From: Gammaproteobacteria bacterium 50_400_T64
GTDB lineage: Bacteria > Pseudomonadota > Gammaproteobacteria > Pseudomonadales > Porticoccaceae
Direction of reading: 5' to 3'
DNA: 64,000 nucleotides
Assembly: GCA_002162755.1 (NCBI GenBank)
Contig: MAAS01000019.1
Coordinates: forward strand, 62,001 to 126,000
Shown here: piece after piece, positions 27,812-37,596 of the stretch
Numbering within the stretch: the stretch's first letter is position 1
Layout of the letters: each line of letters starts with the position of its first letter
Notes under the pieces: model-generated
The model's database searches: none
Told to the model about the DNA's origin: nothing
The model's input: only the letters and a program-made list of their open reading frames with translations
Translations under genes and position numbers: made by a program

Positions 27812-28891
27812 ATGGTTCAACGCACACTCGAAAACCTCAACATTCAGTCACAAAAAGTCCTGCTGACGCCCAACGAATTAAAAGAAAATGTTGCCCTCAG
27901 TGAAGCCGCGGCAAAAACAATTGCCCAGGGCCGAAAGGATATAGAGGCGATTCTCGACCGCAACGACCACCGTTTATTTGTCGTCATCGGCCCGTGCTCT
28001 ATTCACGATGTTGACGCCGCCAAAGATTACGCCGAGCGCTTAAAAACACTGGCCGAAAAAGTCGGCGATACGTTGCTGCTGGTCATGCGCGTATATTTTG
28101 AAAAGCCCCGCACTACCGTTGGCTGGAAAGGTTTGATTAACGACCCCTTCCTCGATGACTCCTTCAAAATATCTGATGGTTTGCATATCGGCCGCCAGTT
28201 ATTAATGGACGTGTCTGAGATGGGCCTGCCAATGGCAACCGAAGCCCTCGATCCTATTTCACCTCAGTATTTACAAGACTTGATCAGCTGGTCCGCCATT
28301 GGCGCACGTACCACTGAATCGCAAACCCACCGGGAAATGGCCAGCGGCCTGAGTTCTGCGGTCGGCTTTAAAAACGGCACCGACGGTAGCCTGACTGTCG
28401 CCACCAACGCCTTAAAATCTGTGGCCAAGCCCCATCGCTTCCTCGGCATTAATTCTGAAGGTAGCGTTGCCATTATCAAAACTAACGGCAATCCCTATTC
28501 GCACATTGTGTTGCGCGGTGGTGACGACAAACCCAATTACGATTCAGTCAGTGTTTCACTGTGTGAGCAAGCACTGGAAAAAGCCGGCATTGCACCCAAC
28601 ATTATGGTCGATTGTAGCCACGCCAACTCCAACAAAAACCATGAACTGCAAGTACTGGTAATGGAAAACATCACCAGTCAAATCGTCGAAGGCAACCAGT
28701 CTATTGTCGGCATTATGGTCGAAAGCAACCTGGTGGCAGGCAATCAAAAGCTCTCGGCCAATCGTGACGACATGGTCTACGGCCAGTCAGTCACCGATGC
28801 TTGTATTGACTGGGAGACGACCGAAAAATCTATTCTCGACATGCACGATAAATTGAAAGATGTGTTGCCGAAGCGATTAAAGGCGGATTAA
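27812..28891 (+). CDS. 3-deoxy-7-phosphoheptulonate synthase (DAHP synthase, class I)
   Basis: This enzyme condenses phosphoenolpyruvate and erythrose 4-phosphate in the first step of the shikimate pathway. From the ATG at 27812 the product is 359 residues, the usual AroF/G/H length. Family motifs are FVVIGPCSIHD with metal ligand C62, RVYFEKPRTTVGWKGL (93-108) and MVDCSHANSNK. Eighteen extra upstream codons are open but do not match the family. I cannot tell which feedback type (Phe, Tyr or Trp sensitive) it is. It is monocistronic and ends in a strong terminator. Confidence 0.93.
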   Translation: MVQRTLENLNIQSQKVLLTPNELKENVALSEAAAKTIAQGRKDIEAILDRNDHRLFVVIGPCSIHDVDAAKDYAERLKTLAEKVGDTLLLVMRVYFEKPRTTVGWKGLINDPFLDDSFKISDGLHIGRQLLMDVSEMGLPMATEALDPISPQYLQDLISWSAIGARTTESQTHREMASGLSSAVGFKNGTDGSLTVATNALKSVAKPHRFLGINSEGSVAIIKTNGNPYSHIVLRGGDDKPNYDSVSVSLCEQALEKAGIAPNIMVDCSHANSNKNHELQVLVMENITSQIVEGNQSIVGIMVESNLVAGNQKLSANRDDMVYGQSVTDACIDWETTEKSILDMHDKLKDVLPKRLKAD

Positions 28892-28928
28892 TTACTGTTT
28901 ACTGCTGTAAATATTGAAAGATAAAAAA

Positions 28929-28959
28929 GGGGCTCTTCTTGTGAAGAGCCCCTTTTTTT
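28929..28959 (+). terminator. Rho-independent terminator of the DAHP synthase gene
   Basis: A perfect 10-bp stem GGGGCTCTTC/GAAGAGCCCC with a TTGT loop is followed by seven T residues and preceded by six A residues, so it could also work in the opposite direction. It lies 38 bp after the stop codon. Confidence 0.93.
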
Positions 28960-29091
28960 GGTCTGGCTATGGGCATGAGTTAATGTGATGGCTGTAAATG
29001 TCGCACGCAAAGGCTTAACCCATTTCCCTTTGTTAGAAATTTACTTTCGATTTACAGCAGACATAGAAAAAACAACCTGAGTTACTACAAG

Positions 29092-30093
29092 CTATTTACG
29101 ATAACTAGCCTGTGAGTCACTGACCTCTTGAACCAATATCCAGCCCGGACTGGGATCATATTCCTGTATTTCACCAGCAATACCCGCTCCATCTGGCCCC
29201 AGATTCTGTTCGTAGACAAGGCCCGCCTGACTCACCAGAAAACTCATCACACCGCTTTCACCATATTCTACTGGCCAGGCAATCAGTGCGAAACCAGACC
29301 GCATATCGTCACCCATCATATAGTTGTATGCGCCACCCCGAGCGTGCTCGCCCTGAGCTTTCAGTATCTTGTAAAAATAACCGTGGTAGCCACCACTCGA
29401 GGTGTGGTCTGTTATTAATGGGCCTAGCGGACTGGAGGTTTCGTCAGATTCGGTTTGCCAATACAGTCCATCATGGGTTTCCGGTGTGCTGACGAACTGC
29501 TGAGCATATTCCAGTTTGCCGTTGTCATTATGATCCTGTTCGGCATATTCCATTTGGGCGTCATGGTAAGCCAGTACTGCCTGCATAGCAGCGAGCTCGT
29601 TCCTGCCGATACGCCGGATAAGCATTCGCTCAACACCTTCCTCCACATCAAAGTACCAGCCTGATTCACCGGCAACAATTGGAATAGGCAAGGTCCATTT
29701 ATTATCACCAACTGCCAATAGCCTTTTATTATCACCTTCCGATAACATTGAATGACTCTGTTCCCAGGCAGCAATGAAATTATCGACGTCACCATCATCA
29801 ACGTTATCTAATGGTAAAACCTGATGATAATTATCTCCCAGTAGCTGACCCAGGCTTTCCTCATCCCGGCTCTCGATAGCCTTAACCAAGGCATTCGCAG
29901 CATCGTCAGCGGTAACAAAAACAGACTGACCGACAACCGGATCAATCACCAATGTTGCATCTGTCGTATCTGGATCTGTACAGGACATCATCATTAACAT
30001 CACGCCGGTTACCAGCGTTACAAACAGGGACTTGCCCAGGTTGAGGTGTCTACAGACAATAGCCTGATGCGTTTTATCAGTTTTATAGTTCAT
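29092..30093 (-). CDS. DUF2950 family lipoprotein
   Basis: The 333-residue protein has a signal sequence ending in MMMSC, a likely lipobox, so it should be a lipoprotein. The body matches DUF2950: VFVTADDAANALVKAIESRDEESL, then WYFDVEEGVERMLIRRIGRNELAAMQ, GYHGYFYKILKAQGE and GVMSFLVSQAGLVYEQNLG. The function of the family is unknown. It lies 9 bp downstream of a DUF3300 gene. These two families are commonly neighbours, so they probably act together at the cell envelope. Confidence 0.85.
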   Translation of the reverse strand: MNYKTDKTHQAIVCRHLNLGKSLFVTLVTGVMLMMMSCTDPDTTDATLVIDPVVGQSVFVTADDAANALVKAIESRDEESLGQLLGDNYHQVLPLDNVDDGDVDNFIAAWEQSHSMLSEGDNKRLLAVGDNKWTLPIPIVAGESGWYFDVEEGVERMLIRRIGRNELAAMQAVLAYHDAQMEYAEQDHNDNGKLEYAQQFVSTPETHDGLYWQTESDETSSPLGPLITDHTSSGGYHGYFYKILKAQGEHARGGAYNYMMGDDMRSGFALIAWPVEYGESGVMSFLVSQAGLVYEQNLGPDGAGIAGEIQEYDPSPGWILVQEVSDSQASYRK

Positions 30094-30102
30094 ATCGGTC
30101 TC

Positions 30103-31359
30103 CTATCGCCTGTGTCCGCCGCCAAGACCGCCACTGTGTCCACCGCCAAAGCTGCGCATAGACCCTCGACTGGTATTGCCGCGACTAATATTCTGACGAG
30201 ATTGTCGTGCATTTCCTGAGCCCCTGAGTGCGCTATCTCGCGATGCCGTGCTCCTAGTACTCAGTCCTCTGTCTGCCGCCTTATTGCGAGCCCCGCCAGT
30301 ATCTCTCGTATTACTGCCGAGACCACCGGTACGATTCGCATTGTCGAGCGACTTCCTCACCTGATCCCCACTTCTACCTTGTAGTTCAGTGCGACCTTTA
30401 GCAGGATCAACCGCTCTCTGGTTCAATGTAGTGCGCGCCTTGTCACGCTGAGTATCGCGCCCTCGAAAGCTTTCTCGCTGGTCGGCACCATCACGTTTAG
30501 CATTGAACTTCTGACGACTGCCTTTATCTTTGTAGGGTACACCGCGGCGATTATTCGAATTATGATTCCAGCTATTATTTTTACGACTGGCATCAATTCT
30601 ATTGCTATTGATATTAATTTCGTTGTGCCGATTGATATCGATGTCGATATCTCCACGACCCCAGTTACAGTTACCCCATAGAGAGTTCGTAATACCAACG
30701 CCAATACCAAAGCCTATCCCCGCCACAACGGCAGAACCAAAGCCATAACCAACGGGCCGATAGTAATAAGGTGTGTAGTGGGGCCACCACCAAACGCCAT
30801 AAATAACAACGGGGTTGTAGGCTGGCACATAGACAATCTGAGGGTTAACTGGCTCGATGATAATGATTGTCTCGGTGCTTGAAGGCTGCTCGACAACCAC
30901 CTTCTGTTGCTTCGTGGTCTCAAGATTGCCAGCGTCCTTTGCCTTCTTACGCAACTTCTGGACAGTGTCCATGACCTGATCTGAATCTGCCAGGAAGGCA
31001 TCTCCGACGTCTTGCACCCAGTCCGGCTTGTCTCCAGCCATGGCTAACACTTGCGGAAAAGCAACCAATGCCATAACACTAGGATCCCAGGATTTACTCT
31101 GTACGGCCTTAACTGCAGCGTCTCCCTCCTGCTTCGGATTATCTTTTGACCACTTAACAGCATCAGCGACATCTGCCGGATAGGTCGATGCCATAAGAAT
31201 CTGCGCGAGTAAAGAATCTGGATACAAGGCAATCGGCGCCATCATTTGATCCAGTTCAGCTTCACTAAAAACTGCATCCTCAGCGTGTGCGACCACATGG
31301 GATAGACAAAACAAAATGACGAGCAATAGCTTACTAATAATTACCGACGGTTTTACCAT
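30103..31359 (-). CDS. DUF3300 domain envelope protein
   Basis: The 418-residue exported protein has a signal peptide (about 1-26, ending VVAHA) and the DUF3300 domain with LDQMMAPIALYPDSLLAQIL, DVADAVKWSKDN and VYVPAYNPVVIYG. After a Gly-rich and Tyr-rich hydrophobic stretch (about 185-235) the C-terminal 180 residues are strongly basic and rich in Arg, Asn, Ser and Gly, ending in GGGHSGGLGGGHRR. Such a tail could bind nucleic acid or polysaccharide, but that is a guess. It forms a two-gene unit with the DUF2950 gene. Confidence 0.85.
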   Translation of the reverse strand: MVKPSVIISKLLLVILFCLSHVVAHAEDAVFSEAELDQMMAPIALYPDSLLAQILMASTYPADVADAVKWSKDNPKQEGDAAVKAVQSKSWDPSVMALVAFPQVLAMAGDKPDWVQDVGDAFLADSDQVMDTVQKLRKKAKDAGNLETTKQQKVVVEQPSSTETIIIIEPVNPQIVYVPAYNPVVIYGVWWWPHYTPYYYRPVGYGFGSAVVAGIGFGIGVGITNSLWGNCNWGRGDIDIDINRHNEININSNRIDASRKNNSWNHNSNNRRGVPYKDKGSRQKFNAKRDGADQRESFRGRDTQRDKARTTLNQRAVDPAKGRTELQGRSGDQVRKSLDNANRTGGLGSNTRDTGGARNKAADRGLSTRSTASRDSALRGSGNARQSRQNISRGNTSRGSMRSFGGGHSGGLGGGHRR

Positions 31360-31559
31360 AATGAGTTCCTTTTATTCTCTACGGCCACTGGCTAGCGGCC
31401 TATCCTTTGTCATAACGCTGCACAGTATAGAGGAAGCTCTATACGTTTACTTTAACGCAAATAGGGGTCAAATCTTTCCATGCCACACCACACCACCTGC
31501 CATCTGTGCACTCACTCAATAACGTGACACCGGCCAACATTAACGCTACCGCCGTAAAA

Positions 31560-32138
31560 CTACAACGCAGAAAGACCCACATTAATAATGCCCTGCAAGG
31601 TCTCACGGCTAGTATTCATCTTGGCATGCATGCGCAGACCAACGGCCAGGGTCAATAAATAGTCGGCCATCGCCTTCGGTGATTTTTTATTATCGAGTAA
31701 ACCCAATGACTGAGCCTCAGCCAGGCGTTTTTCAAACAAGGCGTTGAGGGGTTTCGTGCGCTGTTCCGCTTCATCGGCCAAGTGATGATTGACGTGAGCA
31801 AACTCAGAAATACTGTTAAATAGTAAGCAGCCCCGTGAGCGAATCATTTCATCTTCAATCAAACAGACACTTTCAAGAAAGCTGCGGATGGCGAGCAGAG
31901 GGTCATCAATCGACCACAGTGTTGCCTTTAAAGTCACCGCCACCTCTTCGACGTACATGTCGAGAGCTTCGAGAAAGAGCCCCTCTTTATCGCCGAAAGC
32001 TGCGTATAAACTGCCCCTGTTGAGGCCCATGGCACTCAGTAATTTCTGTATCGAGCTGGATTCATAACCATCAGCCCAAAATACTTGCATGGCAGAGTTA
32101 ACGACGTCGAGTCGATTGTATTCGGGCGGTCGTGGCAT
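31560..32138 (-). CDS. TetR family transcriptional regulator
   Basis: The 192-residue protein has a TetR/AcrR N-terminal helix-turn-helix: VVNSAMQVFWADGYESSSIQKLLSAMGLNRGSLYAAFGDKEGLF (split here as residues of about 10-53). The C-terminal ligand domain is helical, with a VCLIEDEMIRSRGCLLFNS segment like the YcdC/NemR-type subgroup. Target genes are not evident: the neighbours are nfuA upstream and the DUF3300/DUF2950 pair downstream, all on the same strand with gaps of over 100 bp. Confidence 0.88.
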   Translation of the reverse strand: MPRPPEYNRLDVVNSAMQVFWADGYESSSIQKLLSAMGLNRGSLYAAFGDKEGLFLEALDMYVEEVAVTLKATLWSIDDPLLAIRSFLESVCLIEDEMIRSRGCLLFNSISEFAHVNHHLADEAEQRTKPLNALFEKRLAEAQSLGLLDNKKSPKAMADYLLTLAVGLRMHAKMNTSRETLQGIINVGLSAL

Positions 32139-32215
32139 GAGGATTTATTTACTTTCGAACGAGGTCGAAAATATACCACTAAATAAGATCAAGACATAAG
32201 GGGGAAGATGAGAAG

Positions 32216-32240
32216 TCACCACAGCCTGGCGCTGTGGTGA
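32216..32240. terminator. Hairpin between nfuA and the tetR-type gene
   Basis: TCACCACAG (32216-32224) pairs perfectly with CTGTGGTGA (32232-32240) around a 7-nt loop. It lies just after the nfuA stop codon on the minus strand. The bases after the stem on that strand are only moderately T-rich, so termination strength is uncertain. It could also be an operator for the regulator gene that starts 78 bp further on. Confidence 0.45.
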
Positions 32241-32252
32241 AAAAGTGACGGC

Positions 32253-32837
32253 TTATTTATAAAAGGCCTGAGAGCTATCGCTGTGATCGGTAATATCGCG
32301 CACGCCTTTTAGCTCGGGGATTTTCTCCAGCAAAGTACGCTCAACCCCATCTTTCAGGGTGACATCAGCTTGGCCACAACCCTGACAACCGCCGCCGAAC
32401 TGCAGTACTGCAATATCACCATCCATCTCTTCCAGGCTGATATTACCGCCGTGAGCGGCAAGCCCCGGGTTGATTTCGCTGTGCAGTATGTAATTAACTT
32501 TATCCTCTACCGGGCTGTCATCACTCACTCGCGGCATGCGGGAATTGGGGGCACGAATACTGAGCTGGCCACCGAGGCGATCAGCAGAATAGTCGACCTT
32601 TGCGTCTTCCAGAAAAGGAATACTGCGCTTATCGAGATAGGCCTTTAGCTTGGGTAGCTCGAGAAGTTGATCTTCTTCCTGCTCCTCACCGGGACGGCAA
32701 TAGGCTATACAGGTCTCCGCTTTCGGCGTGCCCGGATCGGCAATAAAAAGACGAATGGCAATGCCTTCGCAATCCTGCTTTAGCAGTAAGTCGGACAAAT
32801 ATTCCTGGGCCGATTCGGTGATTTCGATACTGCTCAT
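32253..32837 (-). CDS. nfuA: Fe-S biogenesis protein NfuA
   Basis: NfuA carries 4Fe-4S clusters to target enzymes, especially under stress or iron shortage. The 194-residue product has the N-terminal degenerate A-type scaffold domain (about 1-100, [15 protein letters not shown]) and the C-terminal NifU-like domain with GGGCQGCG, cluster ligands C151 and C154. The size and motif spacing match E. coli NfuA. It is divergent from metH, with about 60-130 bp between starts depending on the metH start used. Confidence 0.95.
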   Translation of the reverse strand: MSSIEITESAQEYLSDLLLKQDCEGIAIRLFIADPGTPKAETCIAYCRPGEEQEEDQLLELPKLKAYLDKRSIPFLEDAKVDYSADRLGGQLSIRAPNSRMPRVSDDSPVEDKVNYILHSEINPGLAAHGGNISLEEMDGDIAVLQFGGGCQGCGQADVTLKDGVERTLLEKIPELKGVRDITDHSDSSQAFYK

Positions 32838-32962
32838 TACGACTACCTATACCTGAGTAAATTACTCATGTATTTTAGCAAGCCTCAGCTCGACACTCAA
32901 TGCTTATCAATCGCTGGCCTCAATTCAGCAGTAGCGAGCCTTCTGTAAAGCAAGCTGCTAAA

Positions 32963-35900
32963 ATGAAACGTTATTTTCTCGCACTATCAAAACTGGATAA
33001 TCTGTTGAACACTCTCGAAAATCGTATCGCAGCACTTCATCAAGCCGTCGCCAGTCGCTTGCTCTTTCTCGATGGCGCCACTGGTACCATGATTCAGCGT
33101 CACAAGCTGGACGAGGCCGACTTTCGTGGTGAGCGTTTTGCCGACTGGCATCAGGATTTAGGCGGCAATAACGATTTACTGGTGCTGACGCAGCCAACGA
33201 TTATTCGCGACATTCACCGCGCTTATCTCGATGCCGGTGCCGATATTATCGAGACCAACACCTTTAATGCCACCTGCGCCTCGCAATCCGATTACGGTAT
33301 GGAAGCCATCGTTTACGAGCTAAACTTTGAAGCGGCAAAAATTGCCCGCGAAGCCGCTGATGAATTCAGCCTACTAACACCCGAGAAGCCTCGCTGGGTA
33401 GCCGGCGTTATTGGGCCGACCAGTCGCACGGCCTCCATCTCCCCCGACGTTAACGACCCTGCTGCCCGCAATACCACTTTCGACGCCCTGGCTGAAGATT
33501 ATCGCAACGCTACTCGCGCACTGATTGCCGGTGGTAGCGACATCATTATGATTGAGACCGTATTCGATACGCTGAATGCCAAGGCCGCTGTTTTTGCCGT
33601 GCAGGATGTTTACGAAGAGTTGGGTATTGAATTACCGATTATGATTTCCGGCACCATTACCGATGCCAGTGGCCGTACGCTGTCGGGACAAACCCCCGAA
33701 GCCTTCTGGAACAGTCTCGCCCATGCAAAACCCTTTTCCATTGGCCTCAACTGCGCATTGGGTGGAGAGCAGCTGCGCCCCCATATTGAAGAGCTGTCCA
33801 ATATTTGCCCCACGTTAATCAGCGCCCACCCCAATGCCGGCTTGCCCAATGCCTTTGGCGAATACGATGAAACCCCGGAAGAAACAGCGCAAATTATTGA
33901 GGGCTTCACCGACAGTGGCCTGCTGAATATTGTCGGCGGCTGCTGTGGTACCACCCCCGATCATATTCGCGCCATCATTGCGGCCTGTGAACATAAAGCG
34001 CCGCGCACGGTGCCCGACGAAGCACAAAGTTGCCGCCTCTCCGGCCTTGAACCCTTCACCATCAATAGCGATTCCCTCTTCGTTAATGTCGGTGAGCGCT
34101 GCAATGTCACCGGTTCAGCCCGCTTTAAGCGGCTGGTACTTGAGGGCGATTACGAAACCGCCCTCGCCGTAGCCCTGGAACAGGTCGAAAACGGCGCGCA
34201 AATTATCGACATTAATATGGACGAAGGCATGCTTGATGCCGTCGAAGCCATGACCACATTCCTGAAATTAATTGCCTCGGAACCGGATATCTCCCGCATT
34301 CCGATTATGGTCGACTCGTCCAAATGGCACGTTATTGAAGAAGGATTGAAGTGTATTCAAGGCAAGCCGGTGGTCAACTCCATCAGCATGAAGGAAGGCG
34401 AAGCACCCTTTATTGAACAGGCCAAACTGTGCAAGCGTTACGGTGCTGCCGTGGTTGTCATGGCTTTTGACACTGACGGTCAGGCCGATAATTTACAGCG
34501 GCGCATCGACATTTGCGGGCGCAGCTACGACCTATTGGTCAACGAAGTCGGTTTTAATCCCAACGATATTATTTTTGACCCCAATGTTTTTGCCGTTGCC
34601 ACCGGTATTGAAGAACACAACAATTACGCCGTCGATTTTATTGAAGCCTGCCGCTGGATTACCGCCAATTTACCCGGTGCAAAAATATCCGGCGGCATCA
34701 GCAACGTGTCTTTTTCCTTTCGCGGCAACAATCCAGTGCGCGAGGCGATTCACTCCGTCTTTCTTTATCACGCTATTAAGGCGGGCTTGAGCATGGGCAT
34801 CGTCAACGCCGGCCAGCTCGCGGTATACGATGATTTACCTGCCGAATTGCGTGAGGCCGTCGAAGATGTGATTGGCAACAAGCGCGATGACAGTACCGAC
34901 CGCCTACTCGCCATCGCCGCTGATTACCTCGGTGACGGCAGCGCGAAAGAAAAGAAAGAAGACCTCGCCTGGCGTCAATTCGATGTGAATAAACGCCTCG
35001 AACACGCCCTGGTGAAAGGTATTACCACCCACATTATTGAAGATACCGAAGAAGCTCGACTGCAAGCCGAACGCCCCCTGCATGTGATTGAAGGGCCGTT
35101 GATGGATGGCATGAATGTGGTCGGCGACCTGTTTGGCGAGGGCAAAATGTTTTTGCCCCAGGTGGTTAAATCGGCGCGGGTAATGAAGCAGTCCGTCGCT
35201 CACTTACAGCCTTTTATTGAAGAGGAAAAAGACGGCGACGTCAGCAGTAACGGCAAAATATTAATGGCTACGGTAAAAGGCGACGTCCACGACATCGGCA
35301 AAAATATCGTCGGCGTGGTACTGCAGTGCAATAATTTTGAAGTGGTTGATCTCGGTGTAATGGTGCCTTGCGACAAAATACTCACCGTCGCCAAAGAGGA
35401 AAAGGTCGATATTATTGGGCTATCGGGCCTTATCACTCCCTCCCTTGATGAAATGGTTTATGTTGCTTCTGAGATGGAAAGACTGGGTTTTGACGTACCC
35501 TTAATGATTGGCGGCGCAACCACCTCAAAAGCGCATACCGCTGTAAAAATAGACCCTAAATACAATCTCGCCCAGGCTATTTATGTCGCCGATGCCTCCC
35601 GTGCCGTCGGCGTTGCCAGCAAGCTGATGAACCCAGAAAAACGTCAGGCCTATTACGATGACACCGCCGCCGAATACGAGGTAGTGCGCGAACGTGTCGC
35701 CAATAGAACACCCCGTGGTGACATTGTGCCCTACGAGAAAGCCGTCGAAGCCGGCTGGCAATACGACTGGGCAAGCTACGAGCCGGTGCCGCCAAAAACT
35801 ATCGGAGTGCAGGTCTTTAAAGATTATCCTTTAGATGAGTTAATCGACACCATCGACTGGACGCCCTTTTTTATTACCTGGAGTCTGGTCGGAAAATATC

Positions 35901-36727
35901 CAAAAATATTCAAAGACAAAGTCGTCGGTGAAGCGGCGCAGAATTTATTCGACGACGCCCAGGCCATGCTCCGCGACCTGGTCGACAACCATAAACTCAA
36001 GGCCAATGCGGTATTAGGTATTTGGCCGGCCAATCGCGTCGACGGTGATGACATTGAAATATACAGTGCTATCAGTGCCGGCGAGAACATTACTAGAGAG
36101 ACCATCGCCACCGCCCACCACATTCGCCAGCAAACCCGCAAAGGCAAAGATGATACCCCGCTGACATCATTGGCCGATTTTATCGCCCCCAAAACCTCGG
36201 GGAAAATAGACTATATCGGTGCCTTTGCCGTCACCACTGGCATTAACGCCGACGAACTTGCAAAGGAATACGAAGCCAAAGGTGATGATTACAACGCCAT
36301 TATGGTGAAAGCCCTGGCAGACCGGCTGGCAGAGTCACTGGCAGAACACATGCACCAACGCGTGCGCAAAGAATTATGGGGCTACGCCGCCGATGAAACT
36401 CTCGATAACGAAGCTCTAATCGGCGAGAAATATCAGGGTATTCGTCCCGCACCGGGCTATCCCGCCTGCCCCGATCACACCGAAAAACGCACAATTTTTG
36501 CTTTATTAAATGCCGAAGAAAATGCCGACATAACACTCACCGAAAGTGATGCCATGTTCCCCGCCGCCTCAGTGAGTGGCTGGTATTTCGGCCACCCCGA
36601 AGCCCATTATTTTAATACCGGAAAAATACAACGCGACCAGATCGACAGTTTGGCGCAGCGTAAAAATTCTAGCACCAAACAGCTCGAACGCGAGTTAGCG
36701 CCAGTGCTAGGCTACAACCCTGATTAA
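32963..36727 (+). CDS. metH: Cobalamin-dependent methionine synthase MetH
   Basis: MetH transfers a methyl group from methyltetrahydrofolate via cobalamin to homocysteine. All four modules are present in order. The homocysteine domain has zinc ligands encoded at 33752, 33941 and 33944 (GLNCALGG and GGCCGT). The folate (pterin) domain contains [11 protein letters not shown]. The B12 cap and Rossmann domain contain DVHDIGKN, with the cobalt-ligand histidine codon at 35288. The C-terminal reactivation domain contains [13 protein letters not shown] annotate the ATG at 32963; an ATG at 32900 or a TTG at 33005 are also possible, the latter closest to the E. coli N-terminus. No B12 riboswitch fits in the short upstream gap. 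Confidence 0.95.
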   Translation: MKRYFLALSKLDNLLNTLENRIAALHQAVASRLLFLDGATGTMIQRHKLDEADFRGERFADWHQDLGGNNDLLVLTQPTIIRDIHRAYLDAGADIIETNTFNATCASQSDYGMEAIVYELNFEAAKIAREAADEFSLLTPEKPRWVAGVIGPTSRTASISPDVNDPAARNTTFDALAEDYRNATRALIAGGSDIIMIETVFDTLNAKAAVFAVQDVYEELGIELPIMISGTITDASGRTLSGQTPEAFWNSLAHAKPFSIGLNCALGGEQLRPHIEELSNICPTLISAHPNAGLPNAFGEYDETPEETAQIIEGFTDSGLLNIVGGCCGTTPDHIRAIIAACEHKAPRTVPDEAQSCRLSGLEPFTINSDSLFVNVGERCNVTGSARFKRLVLEGDYETALAVALEQVENGAQIIDINMDEGMLDAVEAMTTFLKLIASEPDISRIPIMVDSSKWHVIEEGLKCIQGKPVVNSISMKEGEAPFIEQAKLCKRYGAAVVVMAFDTDGQADNLQRRIDICGRSYDLLVNEVGFNPNDIIFDPNVFAVATGIEEHNNYAVDFIEACRWITANLPGAKISGGISNVSFSFRGNNPVREAIHSVFLYHAIKAGLSMGIVNAGQLAVYDDLPAELREAVEDVIGNKRDDSTDRLLAIAADYLGDGSAKEKKEDLAWRQFDVNKRLEHALVKGITTHIIEDTEEARLQAERPLHVIEGPLMDGMNVVGDLFGEGKMFLPQVVKSARVMKQSVAHLQPFIEEEKDGDVSSNGKILMATVKGDVHDIGKNIVGVVLQCNNFEVVDLGVMVPCDKILTVAKEEKVDIIGLSGLITPSLDEMVYVASEMERLGFDVPLMIGGATTSKAHTAVKIDPKYNLAQAIYVADASRAVGVASKLMNPEKRQAYYDDTAAEYEVVRERVANRTPRGDIVPYEKAVEAGWQYDWASYEPVPPKTIGVQVFKDYPLDELIDTIDWTPFFITWSLVGKYPKIFKDKVVGEAAQNLFDDAQAMLRDLVDNHKLKANAVLGIWPANRVDGDDIEIYSAISAGENITRETIATAHHIRQQTRKGKDDTPLTSLADFIAPKTSGKIDYIGAFAVTTGINADELAKEYEAKGDDYNAIMVKALADRLAESLAEHMHQRVRKELWGYAADETLDNEALIGEKYQGIRPAPGYPACPDHTEKRTIFALLNAEENADITLTESDAMFPAASVSGWYFGHPEAHYFNTGKIQRDQIDSLAQRKNSSTKQLERELAPVLGYNPD

Positions 36728-36737
36728 GGAGCTGCTG

Positions 36738-36965
36738 ATGAACGAACAATCTAAAAGTGAACAATTAGTGGAAGAAGAGAAAAAGCCTAAGACCACTGAC
36801 TTACTGAAAAGCACTCTGTCGGCAGCCATTGGCGTACAAAGTAACGCCAACCGTGAAAGAGATTTCAAACACGGTAATATCAAAACCTTTGTTTTTGCCG
36901 GTATTATTTTTACGGTAATATTTATTGGCACAGTAATTACCATCGTCAATATGGTATTGCCGTAG
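36738..36965 (+). CDS. DUF2970 small membrane protein
   Basis: The 75-residue protein has a charged N-terminus, the family core LLKSTLSAAIGVQSNANRERDF, and one C-terminal membrane helix (about 50-72). This is the DUF2970 family, small inner-membrane proteins of unknown function. The start has an excellent ribosome site (AAGGAG, 8 nt before the ATG) and lies 10 bp after metH, so it is cotranscribed with it. No functional link to methionine synthesis is known to me. Confidence 0.82.
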   Translation: MNEQSKSEQLVEEEKKPKTTDLLKSTLSAAIGVQSNANRERDFKHGNIKTFVFAGIIFTVIFIGTVITIVNMVLP

Positions 36966-37038
36966 ATTTTTTTAAAAAAAACAGATCAAGCCAAGTAAAA
37001 CTGTAGCTCCTAGACCAGGAATCGCACTCAAAAACGGC

Positions 37039-37596
37039 TTAAAGCGTAGCGGCCATGGCAATAGCTAACGCTTGTAATAAAGCTTTTTCCGCAGCAACCA
37101 GGGCACTGTAACCATTCGCACTAAGGGCTTTTGTTTCAGAAAAGCCATTTTCAGAAATAACCGTCCGCTCATCAGTATCTATCACTACCCAGTAGGCAAC
37201 CAGTCGAGCCTCGCCATTGGCTGTACCGTGGAGTTGATCTATGCGCAAATCGATACGACGCTGCCAATCCCGCTCACCACTATTGTTCGAGCGAATAATT
37301 TGCCCCGCTTGCGTAGACATTTCCTGCGCGATAAATGCACGTAAACTATCTCGTAGAGGCTCAGCCCACTGATGGTCACGGGCCGGACGCACCTCACCAG
37401 CACTTGTCTCCAGTACTAAACCCAGGCCATCAATATAAGGTGCTACCACCACAGTTCCCAACCCGACGACCTTAGTCTGCTTTTCAACGGCAAATTGACT
37501 GGACCTGTCACTACGCAATAAATACTGATTTAAAGTGGGGATAGAACTTGAGCAAGCAGTGATTAACAGTATTGCTATAAAGAATAAAAACTTCAT
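37039..37596 (-). CDS. pqiC: PqiC-like outer-membrane lipoprotein
   Basis: The 185-residue protein has a lipoprotein signal ending in ITACSSS and an ABC-type transport auxiliary domain (YLLRSDRSSQFAVEKQTKVVGLGTVVVAPYIDGLGLVL). In E. coli PqiC docks the PqiB needle at the outer membrane for lipid movement across the envelope. It is the last gene of the operon, overlapping pqiB by 4 bp. Confidence 0.87.
   Translation of the reverse strand: MKFLFFIAILLITACSSSIPTLNQYLLRSDRSSQFAVEKQTKVVGLGTVVVAPYIDGLGLVLETSAGEVRPARDHQWAEPLRDSLRAFIAQEMSTQAGQIIRSNNSGERDWQRRIDLRIDQLHGTANGEARLVAYWVVIDTDERTVISENGFSETKALSANGYSALVAAEKALLQALAIAMAATL

Noticed and set aside
30103-30500. Gly/Arg/Ser-rich coding segment as a DNA repeat or CRISPR-like array
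   Set aside because: It is low-complexity protein sequence of the DUF3300 gene without regular repeat units or spacers.
32838-32962. Cobalamin or SAM riboswitch before metH
   Set aside because: The gap is too short and shows no B12-box or SAM-I core pattern.
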